This document shows positions 51,264-63,934 of a stretch of 64,000 nt of DNA, one piece after another; within the stretch, counting starts at the first letter, position 1; the number at the start of each line of letters is the position of its first letter. This DNA is from Vibrio aerogenes (GTDB taxonomy: Bacteria > Pseudomonadota > Gammaproteobacteria > Enterobacterales > Vibrionaceae). The translations under genes and the position numbers were made by a program. The stretch lies in assembly GCF_024346755.1 (NCBI RefSeq), contig NZ_AP024861.1, forward strand, positions 1,302,001 to 1,366,000, read 5' to 3'. The notes beneath the pieces are model-generated. The model saw only the letters and a list, made by a program, of their open reading frames with translations. It made no database searches and was not told the DNA's origin.

Positions 51264-52703
51264 CTAATTGGTTAGAGATTCAGGTGTAAATGAAATGACA
51301 CCCAGTTCATCTTCCCGGCGTGTTTTCTTCATCATCTCAGCAGGAGATGTGACAACACGCAGGTTCATTTCTGCTTCAGTGCGAACAAGTTCTCCGCGTA
51401 ACGAGTTCGGATAAACATCGACAATATTGACATCGACAAATTGTCCGATGAGTTCAGGTGCGCCTTCAAAATTGACGACACGGTTGTTTTCTGTACGGGC
51501 TCTGAGTTCCATCAGATTTTTCTTTGATGGTCCCTCAACCAGCACGCGCTGTTCTGTCCCGAGCATCTGACGCGAGTAACGCATTGCCTGAGCATTCACG
51601 GTTTTTTGCAGTTCATACAAGCGTGCCTTTTTCTCATCGTCTGTCAGGTCACATGGATAATCTGCCGCTGGTGTACCCGGACGGGGAGAGAAAATAAAAC
51701 TGAAACTCATATCAAAGTCAACATCCTTAATCAGTTTCATCGTGTCCTGAAAATCTTTGTCGGATTCTCCGGGGAAACCAACAATAAAGTCAGAACTGAT
51801 TTGAATGTCTGGCCGGGCCTTACGCAGTTTACGAATAATAGATTTATATTCAATGGCTGTATGCGGACGTTTCATCATGGTTAAAATCCTGTCTGAACCG
51901 CTCTGAACCGGTAAATGCAGGAAGCTGACTAACTCTGGTGTGTCTTCATAAACAGCGATAATATCATCCGTAAACTCAAGTGGGTGACTGGTGGTAAAGC
52001 GAATCCTGTCGATCCCGTCGATTGAGGCGACGAGGCGCAGTAACTCTGCAAATGAGCAGATACCACCGTCAAACGTTGCACCACGATAGGCATTCACGTT
52101 TTGTCCGAGCAGGTTGACTTCACGAACCCCTTGTTCTGCCAGCTGGGCGATTTCATAAAGCACATCATCCATCGGACGGCTGACTTCTTCGCCACGGGTA
52201 TAGGGTACAACACAATAAGTACAATACTTCGAACATCCTTCCATTATGGAAACAAACGCTGTAGGGCCTTCTGCTTTAGGCTCTGGCAGGCAGTCAAACT
52301 TTTCTATTTCAGGAAAAGAGATATCCATGACGGGCGCTTCACTGCTTTGTGACTGTCTGATCATTTCAGGAAGTCTGTGGAGTGTCTGAGGGCCGAAAAT
52401 GACATCGACAAATGGTGCTCTTTCCCGGATATGATCACCTTCCTGTGTCGCGACACAGCCACCAACCCCAATCACAACGCCGGGTTTGGCATCTTTCAGA
52501 TTTTTCCAGCGTCCCAGCTGATGGAACACTTTCTCCTGGGCTTTTTCCCGGATAGAACAGGTATTTAATAGTAGAACGTCTGCTTCTTCTGGTTCTTCCG
52601 TCAACTCATAGCCATTTGCTGCATTGAGCAGGTCAGCCATTTTGGATGAATCATATTCATTCATCTGGCAGCCCCAGGTTTTTATTAGCAGTTTCTTACT
52701 CAT
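51264..52703 (-). CDS. miaB: tRNA-2-methylthio-N6-dimethylallyladenosine synthase
   Basis: Radical-SAM methylthiotransferase acting on A37 of UNN-reading tRNAs. 479 residues: N-terminal cluster cysteines in [15 protein letters not shown] and GGCVATQEG, radical-SAM motif CSKYCTYC, and a C-terminal TRAM domain. The ATG at 52703 (MSKKLLIKT) with GGAAG upstream is preferred to the ATG at 52739. Confidence 0.97.
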   Translation of the reverse strand: MSKKLLIKTWGCQMNEYDSSKMADLLNAANGYELTEEPEEADVLLLNTCSIREKAQEKVFHQLGRWKNLKDAKPGVVIGVGGCVATQEGDHIRERAPFVDVIFGPQTLHRLPEMIRQSQSSEAPVMDISFPEIEKFDCLPEPKAEGPTAFVSIMEGCSKYCTYCVVPYTRGEEVSRPMDDVLYEIAQLAEQGVREVNLLGQNVNAYRGATFDGGICSFAELLRLVASIDGIDRIRFTTSHPLEFTDDIIAVYEDTPELVSFLHLPVQSGSDRILTMMKRPHTAIEYKSIIRKLRKARPDIQISSDFIVGFPGESDKDFQDTMKLIKDVDFDMSFSFIFSPRPGTPAADYPCDLTDDEKKARLYELQKTVNAQAMRYSRQMLGTEQRVLVEGPSKKNLMELRARTENNRVVNFEGAPELIGQFVDVNIVDVYPNSLRGELVRTEAEMNLRVVTSPAEMMKKTRREDELGVISFTPESLTN

Positions 52704-53027
52704 TTTACTTCCGCTCGTATAATCAATTGAAATACTCAAGAGCCTCTGCTCTTATCATTATATACCTAAGTGACCTCGAACCGGATTAAAATCAAAAACT
52801 GAAAGTGTCTTTGATGAGGTTGTAAAGTGGCTTAGGTATCTATTACTGCTCACAGTAAGCGGCGTATTGTACTGTTTTAGAATCCAGCTGACCAGAGGAG
52901 GTTGACTTTTCTCCTCACCTCTGTTTTATAACCCGGAAATGTATACGGTTTTGTCTGATACGGGTTCTCAAATTCCGGATGAATCCGTACAATCATTATT
53001 TCTGAAATAACAGCTGACAGGATGGAC
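52704..53027. other. divergent miaB/ubiF region
   Basis: 324 bases without a gene; it contains the palindromic element at 52762-52839. The miaB and ubiF promoters must lie here but were not pinned down. Confidence 0.5.
52762..52839. repeat. 78-bp element bounded by inverted ATACCTAAG
   Basis: ATACCTAAG (52762-52770) and CTTAGGTAT (52831-52839) are perfect inverted ends; inside, GACCTC (52772-52777) is partly mirrored by GAGGTT (52816-52821). A single left-end-like ATACCTAAAG also occurs upstream of ybeL at 46541-46550. REP- or MITE-like nature is inferred. Confidence 0.55.
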
Positions 53028-54182
53028 ATGAAAACATATCAGGTGGCAATTGTCGGGGGAGGCATGGTTGGTGCTGCGATAGCACTGGGGTTAGCGCAAC
53101 AGGGACGGGAAATTGTCCTGATCGAGAATCAGATGCCGGAGCTCTGGGATGCATCACAACCTGTTGACTTGCGCGTTTCTGCAATTTCCATGGCTTCGGT
53201 CCGGCTTTTAGAGAAACTTGGGGCATGGCAGATCATTGAGCAAATGCGAACGTGTCCTTACCGGCGTTTGGAAACCTGGGAAGATCCAACATACAAAACC
53301 AGTTTTGATGCGGATTTGCTGGGACTGGATCAATTAGGTTTTATGGTTGAGAACCGGCTTATTCAGCTCGGCTTATGGCAACGGTTTCAAGATTATCCAA
53401 ATTTAACCCTGATGTGTCCTCAAAGTATTGATTGTATTCGATTTGATGCAGACAGAAATACACTGGTGCTGGCTGATCAGCAGGAAATCGGTGCACAATG
53501 GGTGATTGGTGCTGACGGTGCAAATTCTAAAGTCAGAGACATGGCGGGCATTGGTATCACAGCCTGGGACTATCGTCAGCGTTGTATGTTAATCCATGTC
53601 AGAACGGAATTGCCTCATCAGGATGTAACCTGGCAACAATTTTTTCCATCCGGGCCTCGCTCGTTTTTACCGTTAACAGGTAATGAAGCATCATTGGTTT
53701 GGTATGATTCTCCGAAGCGAATCAAACAGTTAAGTCACCTGTCAAATGAACAGTTGGAACAGGAAATACAGGCTCATTTTCCTTCGCATTTAGGAAGAGT
53801 GAAAGTGATCCGGCATGGTTCTTTTGCCTTAACGCGCAGACACGCTCAAAAATATATGAATCGGCGTTGTATTCTGGTTGGTGACTCTGCACATACGATT
53901 CATCCTTTAGCGGGGCAAGGTGTCAACCTTGGTTTTAAAGATGTGAATGTATTACTTGGGTTGATGGAAGATGCCTTACACTTAGATGAGAAATTATTCA
54001 GGCAGTACGGGTTGATTCGCCGTCCGGATAATTTACTGATGCAAACCGGGATGGATATTTTCTATAAGTCTTTTCGGTATCGTCATGAGCCTGTGCGTCA
54101 GTTCAGAAATATGTTCCTGAAACTTGCAAATCATGCAGGACCGTTGAAAAAGCAAGTCTTGAAATATGCCATTGGCCTGTAA
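53028..54182 (+). CDS. ubiF: 3-demethoxyubiquinol 3-hydroxylase
   Basis: FAD monooxygenase that adds the last ring hydroxyl in ubiquinone synthesis. 384 residues: N-terminal FAD motif GGGMVGAAIALGLA, the RLSAIS-equivalent LRVSAIS, and the second FAD motif GDSAHTIHPLAGQGVNLG (about 287-304). The ATG at 53028 is 5 bases past AGGA, whereas the ATG at 53022 overlaps that ribosome site. Divergent from miaB, the E. coli arrangement, which supports UbiF over UbiH. Confidence 0.92.
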   Translation: MKTYQVAIVGGGMVGAAIALGLAQQGREIVLIENQMPELWDASQPVDLRVSAISMASVRLLEKLGAWQIIEQMRTCPYRRLETWEDPTYKTSFDADLLGLDQLGFMVENRLIQLGLWQRFQDYPNLTLMCPQSIDCIRFDADRNTLVLADQQEIGAQWVIGADGANSKVRDMAGIGITAWDYRQRCMLIHVRTELPHQDVTWQQFFPSGPRSFLPLTGNEASLVWYDSPKRIKQLSHLSNEQLEQEIQAHFPSHLGRVKVIRHGSFALTRRHAQKYMNRRCILVGDSAHTIHPLAGQGVNLGFKDVNVLLGLMEDALHLDEKLFRQYGLIRRPDNLLMQTGMDIFYKSFRYRHEPVRQFRNMFLKLANHAGPLKKQVLKYAIGL

Positions 54183-54187
54183 GACGA

Positions 54188-54216
54188 AAAAACGCTGCCA
54201 GGGCAGCGTTTTTTAA
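54188..54216. terminator. bidirectional terminator, ubiF/crr
   Basis: AAAAAACGCTGCC and GGCAGCGTTTTTT mirror around AG (54188-54215), with T runs on both strands. Confidence 0.92.
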
Positions 54217-54231
54217 GAAGAGTTACATGAA

Positions 54232-54741
54232 TTATTTTGTTACACGGAGTACCGGAGTTTCACCAACAACAACAGAACCAGATAATTTGTTCAGTTCTTT
54301 AATCTCATCCATGTTTGAAATAACAACAGGTGTCAGCGTTGATTTTGCTTTTTCCTGAAGCAGGCCCAGATCAAACTCAATGATAGTATCACCAGCTTTT
54401 ACTGCCTGACCTTCTTCCGCTATACGGGAAAAACCTTCACCTTTGAGTTCAACAGTATCGATACCAAAGTGGACAAATAACTCAATACCATCTTCAGACT
54501 CGATAGAAAATGCGTGGTTTGTTTCGAAGATTTTTCCAATTGTGCCATTAACAGGAGCAACCATCTTATCTCCGGATGGTTTAATGGCAATGCCATCACC
54601 AACGATTTTTTCAGCGAATACAACATCAGGCACATCTTCGATGTTTATGATTTCACCAGATAGTGGTGCGATAATATCTACTGCGCCTGTGTCAGCACTG
54701 TCGTCAGATACTAACTTCTTAAGTTTGTCAAACAGCCCCAT
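54232..54741 (-). CDS. crr: PTS glucose-specific EIIA component
   Basis: Cytoplasmic phosphocarrier between HPr and EIIB-Glc, also a regulator of adenylate cyclase and permeases. 169 residues. The active-site His91 is in [11 protein letters not shown] and the second conserved histidine, His76, is in NHAFSIES. Last gene of ptsH-ptsI-crr. Confidence 0.97.
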   Translation of the reverse strand: MGLFDKLKKLVSDDSADTGAVDIIAPLSGEIINIEDVPDVVFAEKIVGDGIAIKPSGDKMVAPVNGTIGKIFETNHAFSIESEDGIELFVHFGIDTVELKGEGFSRIAEEGQAVKAGDTIIEFDLGLLQEKAKSTLTPVVISNMDEIKELNKLSGSVVVGETPVLRVTK

Positions 54742-54845
54742 TGTGTCATGCTCCTAAGGTTTTAACTATTTTACCGAATCATATTACACCAAGGATATGC
54801 AATAGACGAACACTTTGTTCATCTATTGCGGTTGGTCATACATAA

Positions 54846-56570
54846 TTAGTGCGAATTATCTGCGATGAACTTCTCTACACATGCTTCAATTTCTTTCGCA
54901 GTTGCCAAAGAAAGTGCTTCATCTGCCATTGCTTTTACATCTTTATAAGTCGTGTTTCTGATGACTTTTTTCACTTTAGGAATAGAAATTCCACTCATTG
55001 AAAATTCATCCAGCCCCATACCTAAAAGAAGTAATGTTGCGCGATCATCACCTGCAAGTTCGCCGCACATGCCGGTCCATTTACCTTCTGCATGAGATGC
55101 ATCAATGACTTGTTTGATAACATTAAGTACAGCAGGAGACAGTGGGTTGTATAAATGAGAAATCATTTCGTTGCCACGATCAACCGCTAATGTATATTGC
55201 GTCAGGTCGTTTGTACCAATTGAGAAAAATGACACTTCTTTTGCCAGGTGGTGAGCAACAGCTGCAGCAGCTGGTGTTTCAACCATGACACCAATTTCAA
55301 TATTCTCATCGAAAGGAAGACCTTCTGAACGAAGTTCTTCTTTATACATTTCTATGGCGTTTTTCAGTTCGCGTATTTCTTCGACAGAAATAATCATCGG
55401 GAACATAATACGAAGTTTTCCATGCGCGGATGCCCGTAAAATACCACGCAGTTGATCGCGTAAGATTTCACGGCGATCCAGACTGATACGTACTGCACGC
55501 CAGCCGAGGAATGGATTCATCTCTTTGGGTAAATCCATATATGGCAAGTCTTTGTCACCGCCGATATCCATAGTCCGGATGATAACTGCTTTGTCAGTCA
55601 TTGACTCAGCGACTTCTTTATACGCTTCGTATTGTTCCTGTTCGGTCGGCAGTGATGTTCTGTCCATAAACAGGAACTCAGTACGATAAAGACCCACACC
55701 TTCGCCACCATTACGAAGTACACCATCACAATCTTTAATTGTTCCGATATTGCCGCACACTTCGACGCGATGACCATCGATGGTTTCAGCAGGCAGATCT
55801 TTCAGCTTGGCCAGTTCAGCTTTTTCAGCCAGGAATTTTTCTTTTACCTGGGTGGCTTCAGCCAGTTCAGCCTCGGACGGATTAACGATAATCTTATTAT
55901 TGATGGCATCAACAATAATCGTGTCTCCGTTTTTTACCTGTGCTGTAATGTTGTTTGTTCCAACGATAGCTGGCAGTTCAAGAGAGCGTGCCATAATTGA
56001 AGTGTGAGAAGTCCGTCCACCAATATCGGTCACAAAACCCAGAACATAGTCAAGGTTGATTTGTGCAGTTTCGGAAGGCGTCAGATCATATGCTGCCAGG
56101 ATTACTTCTTCATTAATTGCACTTAAATTAACGATATTAATGTTGAGTGCATTCTTGACGAAACGAGAGCCTATATCACGGATATCCGTTGCTCTTTCTT
56201 TCAGATATTCATCATCAAGTGATTCAAGCGCTGTCGCCTGCTCTTCGATGACTGTGTGAATTGCATTGTCAGCATGCAGCTTTTCATCTTTGATGAGAGT
56301 CAGAATTTCTTCTTCCAGCTCTTCATCTTCCAGCAGCATAATGTGACCTTCAAAGATCGCTTCTTTTTCTTCACCAAACGTTTCACGAGCTTTTTGTTTG
56401 ATTACTTCAAGTTGTGCTTTTGACTGCTCGCGAGCGGTATAGAAGCATTGAATTTCTGATTCTACCTGATTGTCTGCAATCGTACTTGTATTAAGAACGA
56501 TTTCGTCTTCTTGAAGTAGTAATACTTTACCGATAGCAATACCAGGAGATGCCAGGATGCCTGAAATCAT
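54846..56570 (-). CDS. ptsI: PTS enzyme I
   Basis: Phosphoenolpyruvate-protein phosphotransferase that phosphorylates HPr. 574 residues. The phosphoacceptor histidine is in [13 protein letters not shown] (about 189), the PEP-binding domain has RTEFLFMDR, and the active-site cysteine is in GMCGELAGD. The ATG at 56570 ([10 protein letters not shown]), 6 bases past AAGGT, is preferred to the ATG at 56576. Confidence 0.97.
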   Translation of the reverse strand: MISGILASPGIAIGKVLLLQEDEIVLNTSTIADNQVESEIQCFYTAREQSKAQLEVIKQKARETFGEEKEAIFEGHIMLLEDEELEEEILTLIKDEKLHADNAIHTVIEEQATALESLDDEYLKERATDIRDIGSRFVKNALNINIVNLSAINEEVILAAYDLTPSETAQINLDYVLGFVTDIGGRTSHTSIMARSLELPAIVGTNNITAQVKNGDTIIVDAINNKIIVNPSEAELAEATQVKEKFLAEKAELAKLKDLPAETIDGHRVEVCGNIGTIKDCDGVLRNGGEGVGLYRTEFLFMDRTSLPTEQEQYEAYKEVAESMTDKAVIIRTMDIGGDKDLPYMDLPKEMNPFLGWRAVRISLDRREILRDQLRGILRASAHGKLRIMFPMIISVEEIRELKNAIEMYKEELRSEGLPFDENIEIGVMVETPAAAAVAHHLAKEVSFFSIGTNDLTQYTLAVDRGNEMISHLYNPLSPAVLNVIKQVIDASHAEGKWTGMCGELAGDDRATLLLLGMGLDEFSMSGISIPKVKKVIRNTTYKDVKAMADEALSLATAKEIEACVEKFIADNSH

Positions 56571-56702
56571 AGCCATACCTTAAAAAAATGGTCAGTTGTA
56601 CAGGGATGATTAAACCGGATGTTAACTATGATATTACAGCGAACATCCGGAGCGCTAAAAGCCATTTTACAAATATAGCAAAGTGGCAGATATACGCGTG
56701 AA

Positions 56703-56960
56703 TTATTCTAAGTGATCCATTAAAGCAACCAGATGGTCGACTGCTTCTTTTTCCTGAGAACCTTCAGCGGAAATTTTTACGACTGTACCTTTTACCAGTC
56801 CCAGGGTTTGTAACTTAAACAGGCTCTTGGCACTGGCGCTTTTACCGTTTGAAGTTACAGTAATTTCTGCATTGAATGTTTTTGCTTCTTTAACGAACTG
56901 TGCTGCAGGACGAGTGTGAAGACCGTTTTCAGCTGTAATTTCTACTTGCTTCTCGTACAT
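56703..56960 (-). CDS. ptsH: PTS phosphocarrier protein HPr
   Basis: 85 residues. His15 (GLHTRPAA) is the phosphocarrier site and Ser46 is in KSLFKLQ. A 132-base gap separates it from ptsI. First gene of the general PTS operon. Confidence 0.97.
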   Translation of the reverse strand: MYEKQVEITAENGLHTRPAAQFVKEAKTFNAEITVTSNGKSASAKSLFKLQTLGLVKGTVVKISAEGSQEKEAVDHLVALMDHLE

Positions 56961-57132
56961 TTTATATACCCCAATTATTTATTTTTGTTAATTCAGAATC
57001 AAACGAAACCAATTCATTATTTATATGGTTATTCATATAAAACTAAGGTGATATGCGAATTTCGCGTGTTCTTTATTTCGAACCTAAAAATAAAGTAAGC
57101 CCGATATTACCAAAGGCTGGGCTGGGATCAAC

Positions 57133-57160
57133 AAAAAAGCCCCTGTTCGGGGCTTTTTTC
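57133..57160 (-). terminator. terminator of cysK
   Basis: Stem GCCCC/GGGGC (57139-57143, 57149-57153) flanked by A6 and T6, so strong on both strands; on the minus strand it follows cysK. Confidence 0.93.
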
Positions 57161-57184
57161 ATCGAAAAGTTGATTTGGTACATA

Positions 57185-58153
57185 TTACTGCTGATTCTCT
57201 TTTTCAGTAAATAATCCGGCAAAAAGGGCAGTGCTCAAGTATCTTTCACCAGAGCTTGGCAGAATCGTTACAATGTTTTTTCCTTTAAATTCAGGCAGTT
57301 CTGAAATTCTGTTTGCGGCGACAACAGCAGCGCCAGATGATATACCGGCAAGAATACCTTCTTCTTCCATCAGGCGTCTTGCCATGTTGATTGCATCTTC
57401 TGAGGTCACCCGTTCAACTCTGTCGATTAAAGATAAATCAAGGTTACCCGGAATAAAGCCCGCACCAATACCCTGGATTTTATGTGGTGCTGGCTGAATT
57501 TCTTCGCCAGCTAAAGCTTGTGTGATGACTGGAGATTCATCGGGTTCGACAGCAACTGTAATGATACTTTTGCCTTTTTGTTGCTTAATGTAACGACTGG
57601 TGCCTGTCAGTGTTCCACCTGTACCCACACCAGAAACAAACACATCAACTTCACCGTCTGTGGCATCCCAGATTTCCGGTCCGGTTGTTTTTTCATGGAT
57701 CTGTGGGTTGGCTGGGTTATCAAACTGTTGAAGCAACAAATATTTCTCAGGATTACCCGCGACAATTTCTTCAGCTTTTGTAATCGCACCTTTCATGCCT
57801 TTTGCTGCTTCAGTCAGCTCCAGGTTTGCTCCCAAAGCTTTCAGCAGTTTGCGACGTTCAAGACTCATGGACTCAGGCATTGTCAGTGTGAGCTTATAGC
57901 CACGTGCTGCGGCAACAAACGCAAGTGCAATCCCGGTATTGCCACTTGTTGGTTCTACAAGCTCAACTCCTGCTTTTAACTGACCTGATTTTTCAGCTTC
58001 CCAGATCATGTTTGCACCGATCCGGCACTTAACACTAAAGCTTGGGTTACGCGCTTCAACTTTAGCCAGTACATTACCATTGCTGACTTTGTTAAGGCGA
58101 ACTAAAGGGGTATTACCAATGGTCAGAGAGTTGTCTTCGTAGATTTTACTCAT
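57185..58153 (-). CDS. cysK: cysteine synthase A
   Basis: PLP enzyme making cysteine from O-acetylserine and sulfide. 322 residues. The PLP lysine is Lys42 in [11 protein letters not shown], the substrate loop is TSGNTGIAL, and the phosphate-binding loop is GTGGTLTG. Downstream of cysZ. Confidence 0.97.
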   Translation of the reverse strand: MSKIYEDNSLTIGNTPLVRLNKVSNGNVLAKVEARNPSFSVKCRIGANMIWEAEKSGQLKAGVELVEPTSGNTGIALAFVAAARGYKLTLTMPESMSLERRKLLKALGANLELTEAAKGMKGAITKAEEIVAGNPEKYLLLQQFDNPANPQIHEKTTGPEIWDATDGEVDVFVSGVGTGGTLTGTSRYIKQQKGKSIITVAVEPDESPVITQALAGEEIQPAPHKIQGIGAGFIPGNLDLSLIDRVERVTSEDAINMARRLMEEEGILAGISSGAAVVAANRISELPEFKGKNIVTILPSSGERYLSTALFAGLFTEKENQQ

Positions 58154-58358
58154 TGTGATATTCCTTCATTGCACGTATGTGGTATTGGAGATGAGATACA
58201 TCCAGTCAATTTTATAGAAGCATAGGGTGTTGAACAAAATGAGAAAAGGATTAAAAAGTTATATCTTATTAGTTGACCTTTTATGTACACTTTTCGGTCA
58301 TTGCTCATGTTTCACTCCGAATGTTTTCAGGTTCGACCCGAAGGGCTGGGGCCATTTT

Positions 58359-59108
58359 TTACCCTGACTTGATTGTATTTGGTTTGAATTCTGTAACCCA
58401 CATGGCGGTTGCACCGCAAACGGCAGCAGGCATGATGAGCAAATTGAATAATGGAATTGTTGTAAAAATTGCAACCATCATTCCAAAAGTATAGGCACAC
58501 CCCTGGCGCTGTTTTAGCTGTAGTCTCATCTGGTTAAAATTGACTTTGTGGTTATCAAAAGAGTAATCGCAGTACTGAATGGCCAGCATCCATGATGTAA
58601 AAAGGAACCATGCAACAGGCCCTATTGTCTGCCCGACTCCGGGGATTAACAGTAAAATAAATAAGCCAATGGTTTTGGGAGTGGTATAGCAAATTTTTTT
58701 CCACTCCCGGGCAAAAGCCCGTGGGATATCTTTCATAAAAGCAAGAAATCCCTCATCCTGAACGGATTCTCCGTCGAGGAGCTTTTCAACTTTTTCAGCG
58801 AGTAATCCATTGAAGGGCGATGCGATAATATTTGCCAGTGAACTGAAAAAGTACATCGATACGAACAGGACAGACAAGGAGAGCAGGGGCCAGAGAATAT
58901 AGCTAAGCCACGACAAAAAATCAGGTATGTATGACATCAACCCTTCAATCCACTGATTCATGTGAGAAAACACATAGTACAGAGCGGTGCCAATTAAAAG
59001 TATGTTAGTAAATAGCGGGAGGATAACAAATCTGCGCACTCCCGGCGTGACCGCTAATTTGACACCGAATAAAAAGTAACCGAATCCTGAACGTTTTGTT
59101 AACGCCAT
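58359..59108 (-). CDS. cysZ: sulfate transporter CysZ
   Basis: 249-residue membrane protein with four main hydrophobic segments and the family motifs SGFGYFLFG, IIASPFNGLLAEKVE and IPRAFAREWKKICY. It feeds sulfate to the cysteine pathway, consistent with its place upstream of cysK. It lies divergent from zipA. Confidence 0.96.
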   Translation of the reverse strand: MALTKRSGFGYFLFGVKLAVTPGVRRFVILPLFTNILLIGTALYYVFSHMNQWIEGLMSYIPDFLSWLSYILWPLLSLSVLFVSMYFFSSLANIIASPFNGLLAEKVEKLLDGESVQDEGFLAFMKDIPRAFAREWKKICYTTPKTIGLFILLLIPGVGQTIGPVAWFLFTSWMLAIQYCDYSFDNHKVNFNQMRLQLKQRQGCAYTFGMMVAIFTTIPLFNLLIMPAAVCGATAMWVTEFKPNTIKSG

Positions 59109-59356
59109 CTTAATTTCCTGCTAATAATGTAAGGGTGATCTGATTCAGTGAGCTATTTTACTGCGCTTTGAAAAGAAAGAAAGGTTGAGGAAGAAAGTCA
59201 GAAAAATAAACATTTTCCTCCACTTCTCACATTAATCTGTTCAAATACAGGGGGATTATTTGTTAAAGTGTCAGGAATCAGCAGAAGAGGTCATTCGGTA
59301 GGCGATGTCAGAATGATTTTTCGGAAGTGAGTTATCGGGGAAACTGAGAGTTAAAA

Positions 59357-60214
59357 ATGCAAGAATTGCGATTCGTACTCATTATTGTTGGCGCGCTTGC
59401 GATAGCTGCGTTGCTTTTTCATGGATTGTGGACCAGCAAAAAAGAAGCTAAATCAAAATTTGGTGATAAGCCGCTGGATAGTATTGGTAAACATAAAGAA
59501 GAGGAAGCAGCTGCAGTTCCCTCCCGTGGTTTTCAAAGCCATGAGGATGTCAAACATGAAAGAAAAGAGCCGGGATTTTTATCTGGTGAAGAGATTGACC
59601 CGTTGATTGATGGTTATGATCCACTGGAGAGCGACGATGAAGCTGACATCTCTGAGCCCATTCCCCCATTTTCAGAAGAGCCGGTTATTTCATCAGATAT
59701 GTTGTCTGGTGTGGATGGGACTGTTCGGGCTCAGACTGAGGTCGTTGCTGAAACTCATGTAGCTGCTGGCGATGATGACCGTGAAGCTGAACCTGATTAT
59801 GAAGTGATTGTTTTGAATGTTCACTGCGCCGGCGACGAAGCATTTACCGGAACGAAGCTGTTTGACAGTATGCAGCAGAATGGGCTGTTATATGGTGAAA
59901 TGGAAATCTATCACCGGCATGCAGATTTGTCCGGTACCGGCAAGGTTTTATTCAGTGTAGCAAATATCATGCAGCCCGGTAGTCTCAGGCATGATGCTCC
60001 TGAAGCTTTTTCAACTAAGGGGATTTCTTTCTTCATGACGTTACCTTGCTATGGTGATCCGGAACAAAATTTCAAACTGATGTTAAAAACGGCACAGCAG
60101 ATTGCGGATGATTTGGGCGGTAATGTACTGGATGACCGGAGAAACCTGATGACGCCAGACAGACTGGGTGAGTATCGTCGTCAGATACAGGCGTTTAAGT
60201 CCAGAACTTCATAG
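59357..60214 (+). CDS. zipA: cell division protein ZipA
   Basis: Inner-membrane anchor that ties FtsZ to the septum. 285 residues: one N-terminal helix (about 3-23), an acidic and proline-containing linker (about 30-145), and the C-terminal FtsZ-binding domain (about 150-283; starts [10 protein letters not shown] and holds [13 protein letters not shown]). Followed by ligA, the common gammaproteobacterial pair. Confidence 0.95.
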   Translation: MQELRFVLIIVGALAIAALLFHGLWTSKKEAKSKFGDKPLDSIGKHKEEEAAAVPSRGFQSHEDVKHERKEPGFLSGEEIDPLIDGYDPLESDDEADISEPIPPFSEEPVISSDMLSGVDGTVRAQTEVVAETHVAAGDDDREAEPDYEVIVLNVHCAGDEAFTGTKLFDSMQQNGLLYGEMEIYHRHADLSGTGKVLFSVANIMQPGSLRHDAPEAFSTKGISFFMTLPCYGDPEQNFKLMLKTAQQIADDLGGNVLDDRRNLMTPDRLGEYRRQIQAFKSRTS

Positions 60215-60237
60215 AATAAAGCCATATTCAGTGTAAA

Positions 60238-60264
60238 ATAAAGGGCCCGGAATCGGGCCCTTTT
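60238..60264 (+). terminator. terminator between zipA and ligA
   Basis: Stem GGGCCCG/CGGGCCC (60243-60249, 60254-60260), GAAT loop, then TTTT. Stem and flanks are strongly palindromic. Confidence 0.88.
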
Positions 60265-60270
60265 CCATGA

Positions 60271-62304
<2,034 letters not shown>

Positions 62305-62332
62305 ATAAGACTATTTTACACGGGAGGTTTTT

Positions 62333-62731
62333 GTGAATATCAGCGAAGTGGCGAAACTGACAGGTTTAACCCCAAAATCAATTCGTCTATATGAAGATAA
62401 AGGCATTTTCACACCTCCCGGCCGTGGCATTAACGGATATCGAATATATAATCAATCACATATCGAAGATTTGCGCTTAATTGCAAGGGCAAAACGAGCT
62501 GGTTTCAGTCTCGACGAGTGTAAACTATTGCTTTCTTTTGCACATGATCCACACAGGAAAAGTGCATTGGTGAAAGATGAAGCAAGAAAGAAACTTGCCC
62601 AGGTGAAAGCAAAAATAGAGGAGCTTCGTCTGATTGAGGTGCATCTGGAGCAATGGATAGCCGAGTGTCCCGGAGATGAACACAGCCAGTGTCCGATTAT
62701 TGATGAGTTACAGGGAAATGACAGTGAGTGA
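62333..62731 (+). CDS. cueR: MerR-family copper-responsive regulator CueR
   Basis: 132 residues. N-terminal winged helix-turn-helix (MNISEVAKLTGLTPKSIRLYEDKG), a long dimerisation helix, and a metal loop CPGDEHSQCPII, which matches the two-cysteine Cu(I) loop of CueR. The GTG start has GGGAGG upstream. Its target, a copper ATPase, is not in the window. Confidence 0.92.
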   Translation: MNISEVAKLTGLTPKSIRLYEDKGIFTPPGRGINGYRIYNQSHIEDLRLIARAKRAGFSLDECKLLLSFAHDPHRKSALVKDEARKKLAQVKAKIEELRLIEVHLEQWIAECPGDEHSQCPIIDELQGNDSE

Positions 62732-62775
62732 GCTGTCATTTCCCTTTGTACATGTATGAGATAAATTAGTAAAAC

Positions 62776-62820
62776 AGCAGTTAGTACAAGAGCAGTTAGT
62801 ACAAGAGCAATTAGTACAAC
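62776..62820 (-). repeat. three-copy 15-bp tandem repeat at the ybbN stop codon
   Basis: Plus-strand units are AGCAGTTAGTACAAG (62776-62790), the same (62791-62805) and AGCAATTAGTACAAC (62806-62820). On the minus strand each carries TAC TAA, and the last overlaps the ybbN stop. Confidence 0.9.
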
Positions 62821-63668
62821 AAAGAGTACAATTGGCGACGATACTGACTGGCTAATGGATGGCTTTGTCCCAGTGAGCTCAGTATGTCCATAAATATTTT
62901 TTTCATTTCTCCATCGAGCGTGTTGAGATCAGACTTCAGAAATGACCAGAGTATTTCCAGTGCTTCTGCGTCCCGGTTTACTTCGTGGTATTGCGCGGCT
63001 AGTTCGATAGCTGTTTTAGGGTCGTCCTGTTTATCACGGAATGCGGCTTCCAGAGCCATTAGCTCCGGGCTGTTTGCAGCCTGTTGATGGAGTTCCAGTT
63101 TCGCAATTAAGCTTTTGTAATAGTTGTCCTGATATTCCAGAGGAATATGTTGCAGCGCTGTTTCAGCCTGATCAAACTGTTTTGTTTCCAGCAGGCAATG
63201 TGCCAGTGCCAGTTTGGTTTCGGGCTTATTCTGAAAATCTTCGGCTAAGGTTTGAAGCAGTGTTAAAGCTTGTGAAAATTCTTCCTGATGAATCAGATCT
63301 AAAGCCTGATTCAGGCTCAGTTCATCCTGACTTGGCAAATGTTTGGCCAGCATTGTTTTGATCGCTTCAACAGTTTGTGGTCCGCTCAGGCCGTCTACTG
63401 GTTGTCCCTGTGAAAATAAGGCAAAAGTCGGGATAGTCTGTACGCCAAACTGCATCGCAATATTTTGTTCCTGCTGACAATTGAGTAAAGCCAGAGTAAA
63501 TGCCCCCTGATATTGCCGGGCTAACTCCTGAACTGACTGAACAAAGGCAGCACTCGCTTCGTCCATCGGTGCCCAGAAGTAAAATAGAACAGGATGTTGT
63601 AGCGATTTTTCCAGGATTTCTCTTATGTTCTGCTGGGTTACTTCGACGCTGTTTGATGGCGTTTGCAT
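62811..63668 (-). CDS. ybbN: thioredoxin/TPR co-chaperone YbbN (CnoX)
   Basis: 285 residues: a thioredoxin-like N-terminal domain (about 1-110, with VLFYFWAPMDEAS and TIPTFALFSQGQPVDGLSG) and a helical TPR C-terminal part. The CXXC-type site is absent: the position after WAP has MDEAS. The ATG at 63668 with AAGG upstream is the family start. Its end lies in 15-bp tandem repeats. Confidence 0.93.
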   Translation of the reverse strand: MQTPSNSVEVTQQNIREILEKSLQHPVLFYFWAPMDEASAAFVQSVQELARQYQGAFTLALLNCQQEQNIAMQFGVQTIPTFALFSQGQPVDGLSGPQTVEAIKTMLAKHLPSQDELSLNQALDLIHQEEFSQALTLLQTLAEDFQNKPETKLALAHCLLETKQFDQAETALQHIPLEYQDNYYKSLIAKLELHQQAANSPELMALEAAFRDKQDDPKTAIELAAQYHEVNRDAEALEILWSFLKSDLNTLDGEMKKIFMDILSSLGQSHPLASQYRRQLYSLLY

Positions 63669-63826
63669 ATTTGACCTTCCTGATTTCAACACGATTTGGG
63701 TTAGCGGATGGATTCCGCATTTATCCTGAACAGTTTGCTGTAGCTGAATCAGAATTGTCTGGCTACAGCACTGAGAAAGGATATAACAACGTAGATATGG
63801 GCATATGTCGTAAATATCAAGCAGGC

Positions 63827-63852
63827 AGAAAGCCATTTTCGAATGGCTTTCT
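63827..63852 (-). terminator. hairpin with TTCG loop at the right edge
   Basis: Perfect 11-bp stem AGAAAGCCATT/AATGGCTTTCT (63827-63837, 63842-63852) around TTCG, 17 bases after the stop of the small ORF at 63869. T run is weak, so a terminator is likely but not certain. Confidence 0.6.
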
Positions 63853-63868
63853 CTGATATATCAGAAAC

Positions 63869-63934
63869 TCAGGTCGTGATTAAGATGATGAGTACAATGA
63901 AGATACTAAGCCAGTTTAATTGATTTAAACTCAT
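63869..63934 (-). CDS. possible 21-residue membrane mini-protein
   Basis: An ORF of 21 codons plus stop, too small for normal ORF tracks. After an N-terminal MSLNQLNW it is almost purely hydrophobic (IFIVLIILIT), a single membrane helix. GGAA lies 7 bases before the ATG, and the ATG overlaps a TGA that ends an upstream open frame running off the window (63931-64000), an ATGA coupling arrangement. No homologue was recognised; chance occurrence is possible. Confidence 0.35.
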   Translation of the reverse strand: MSLNQLNWLSIFIVLIILITT

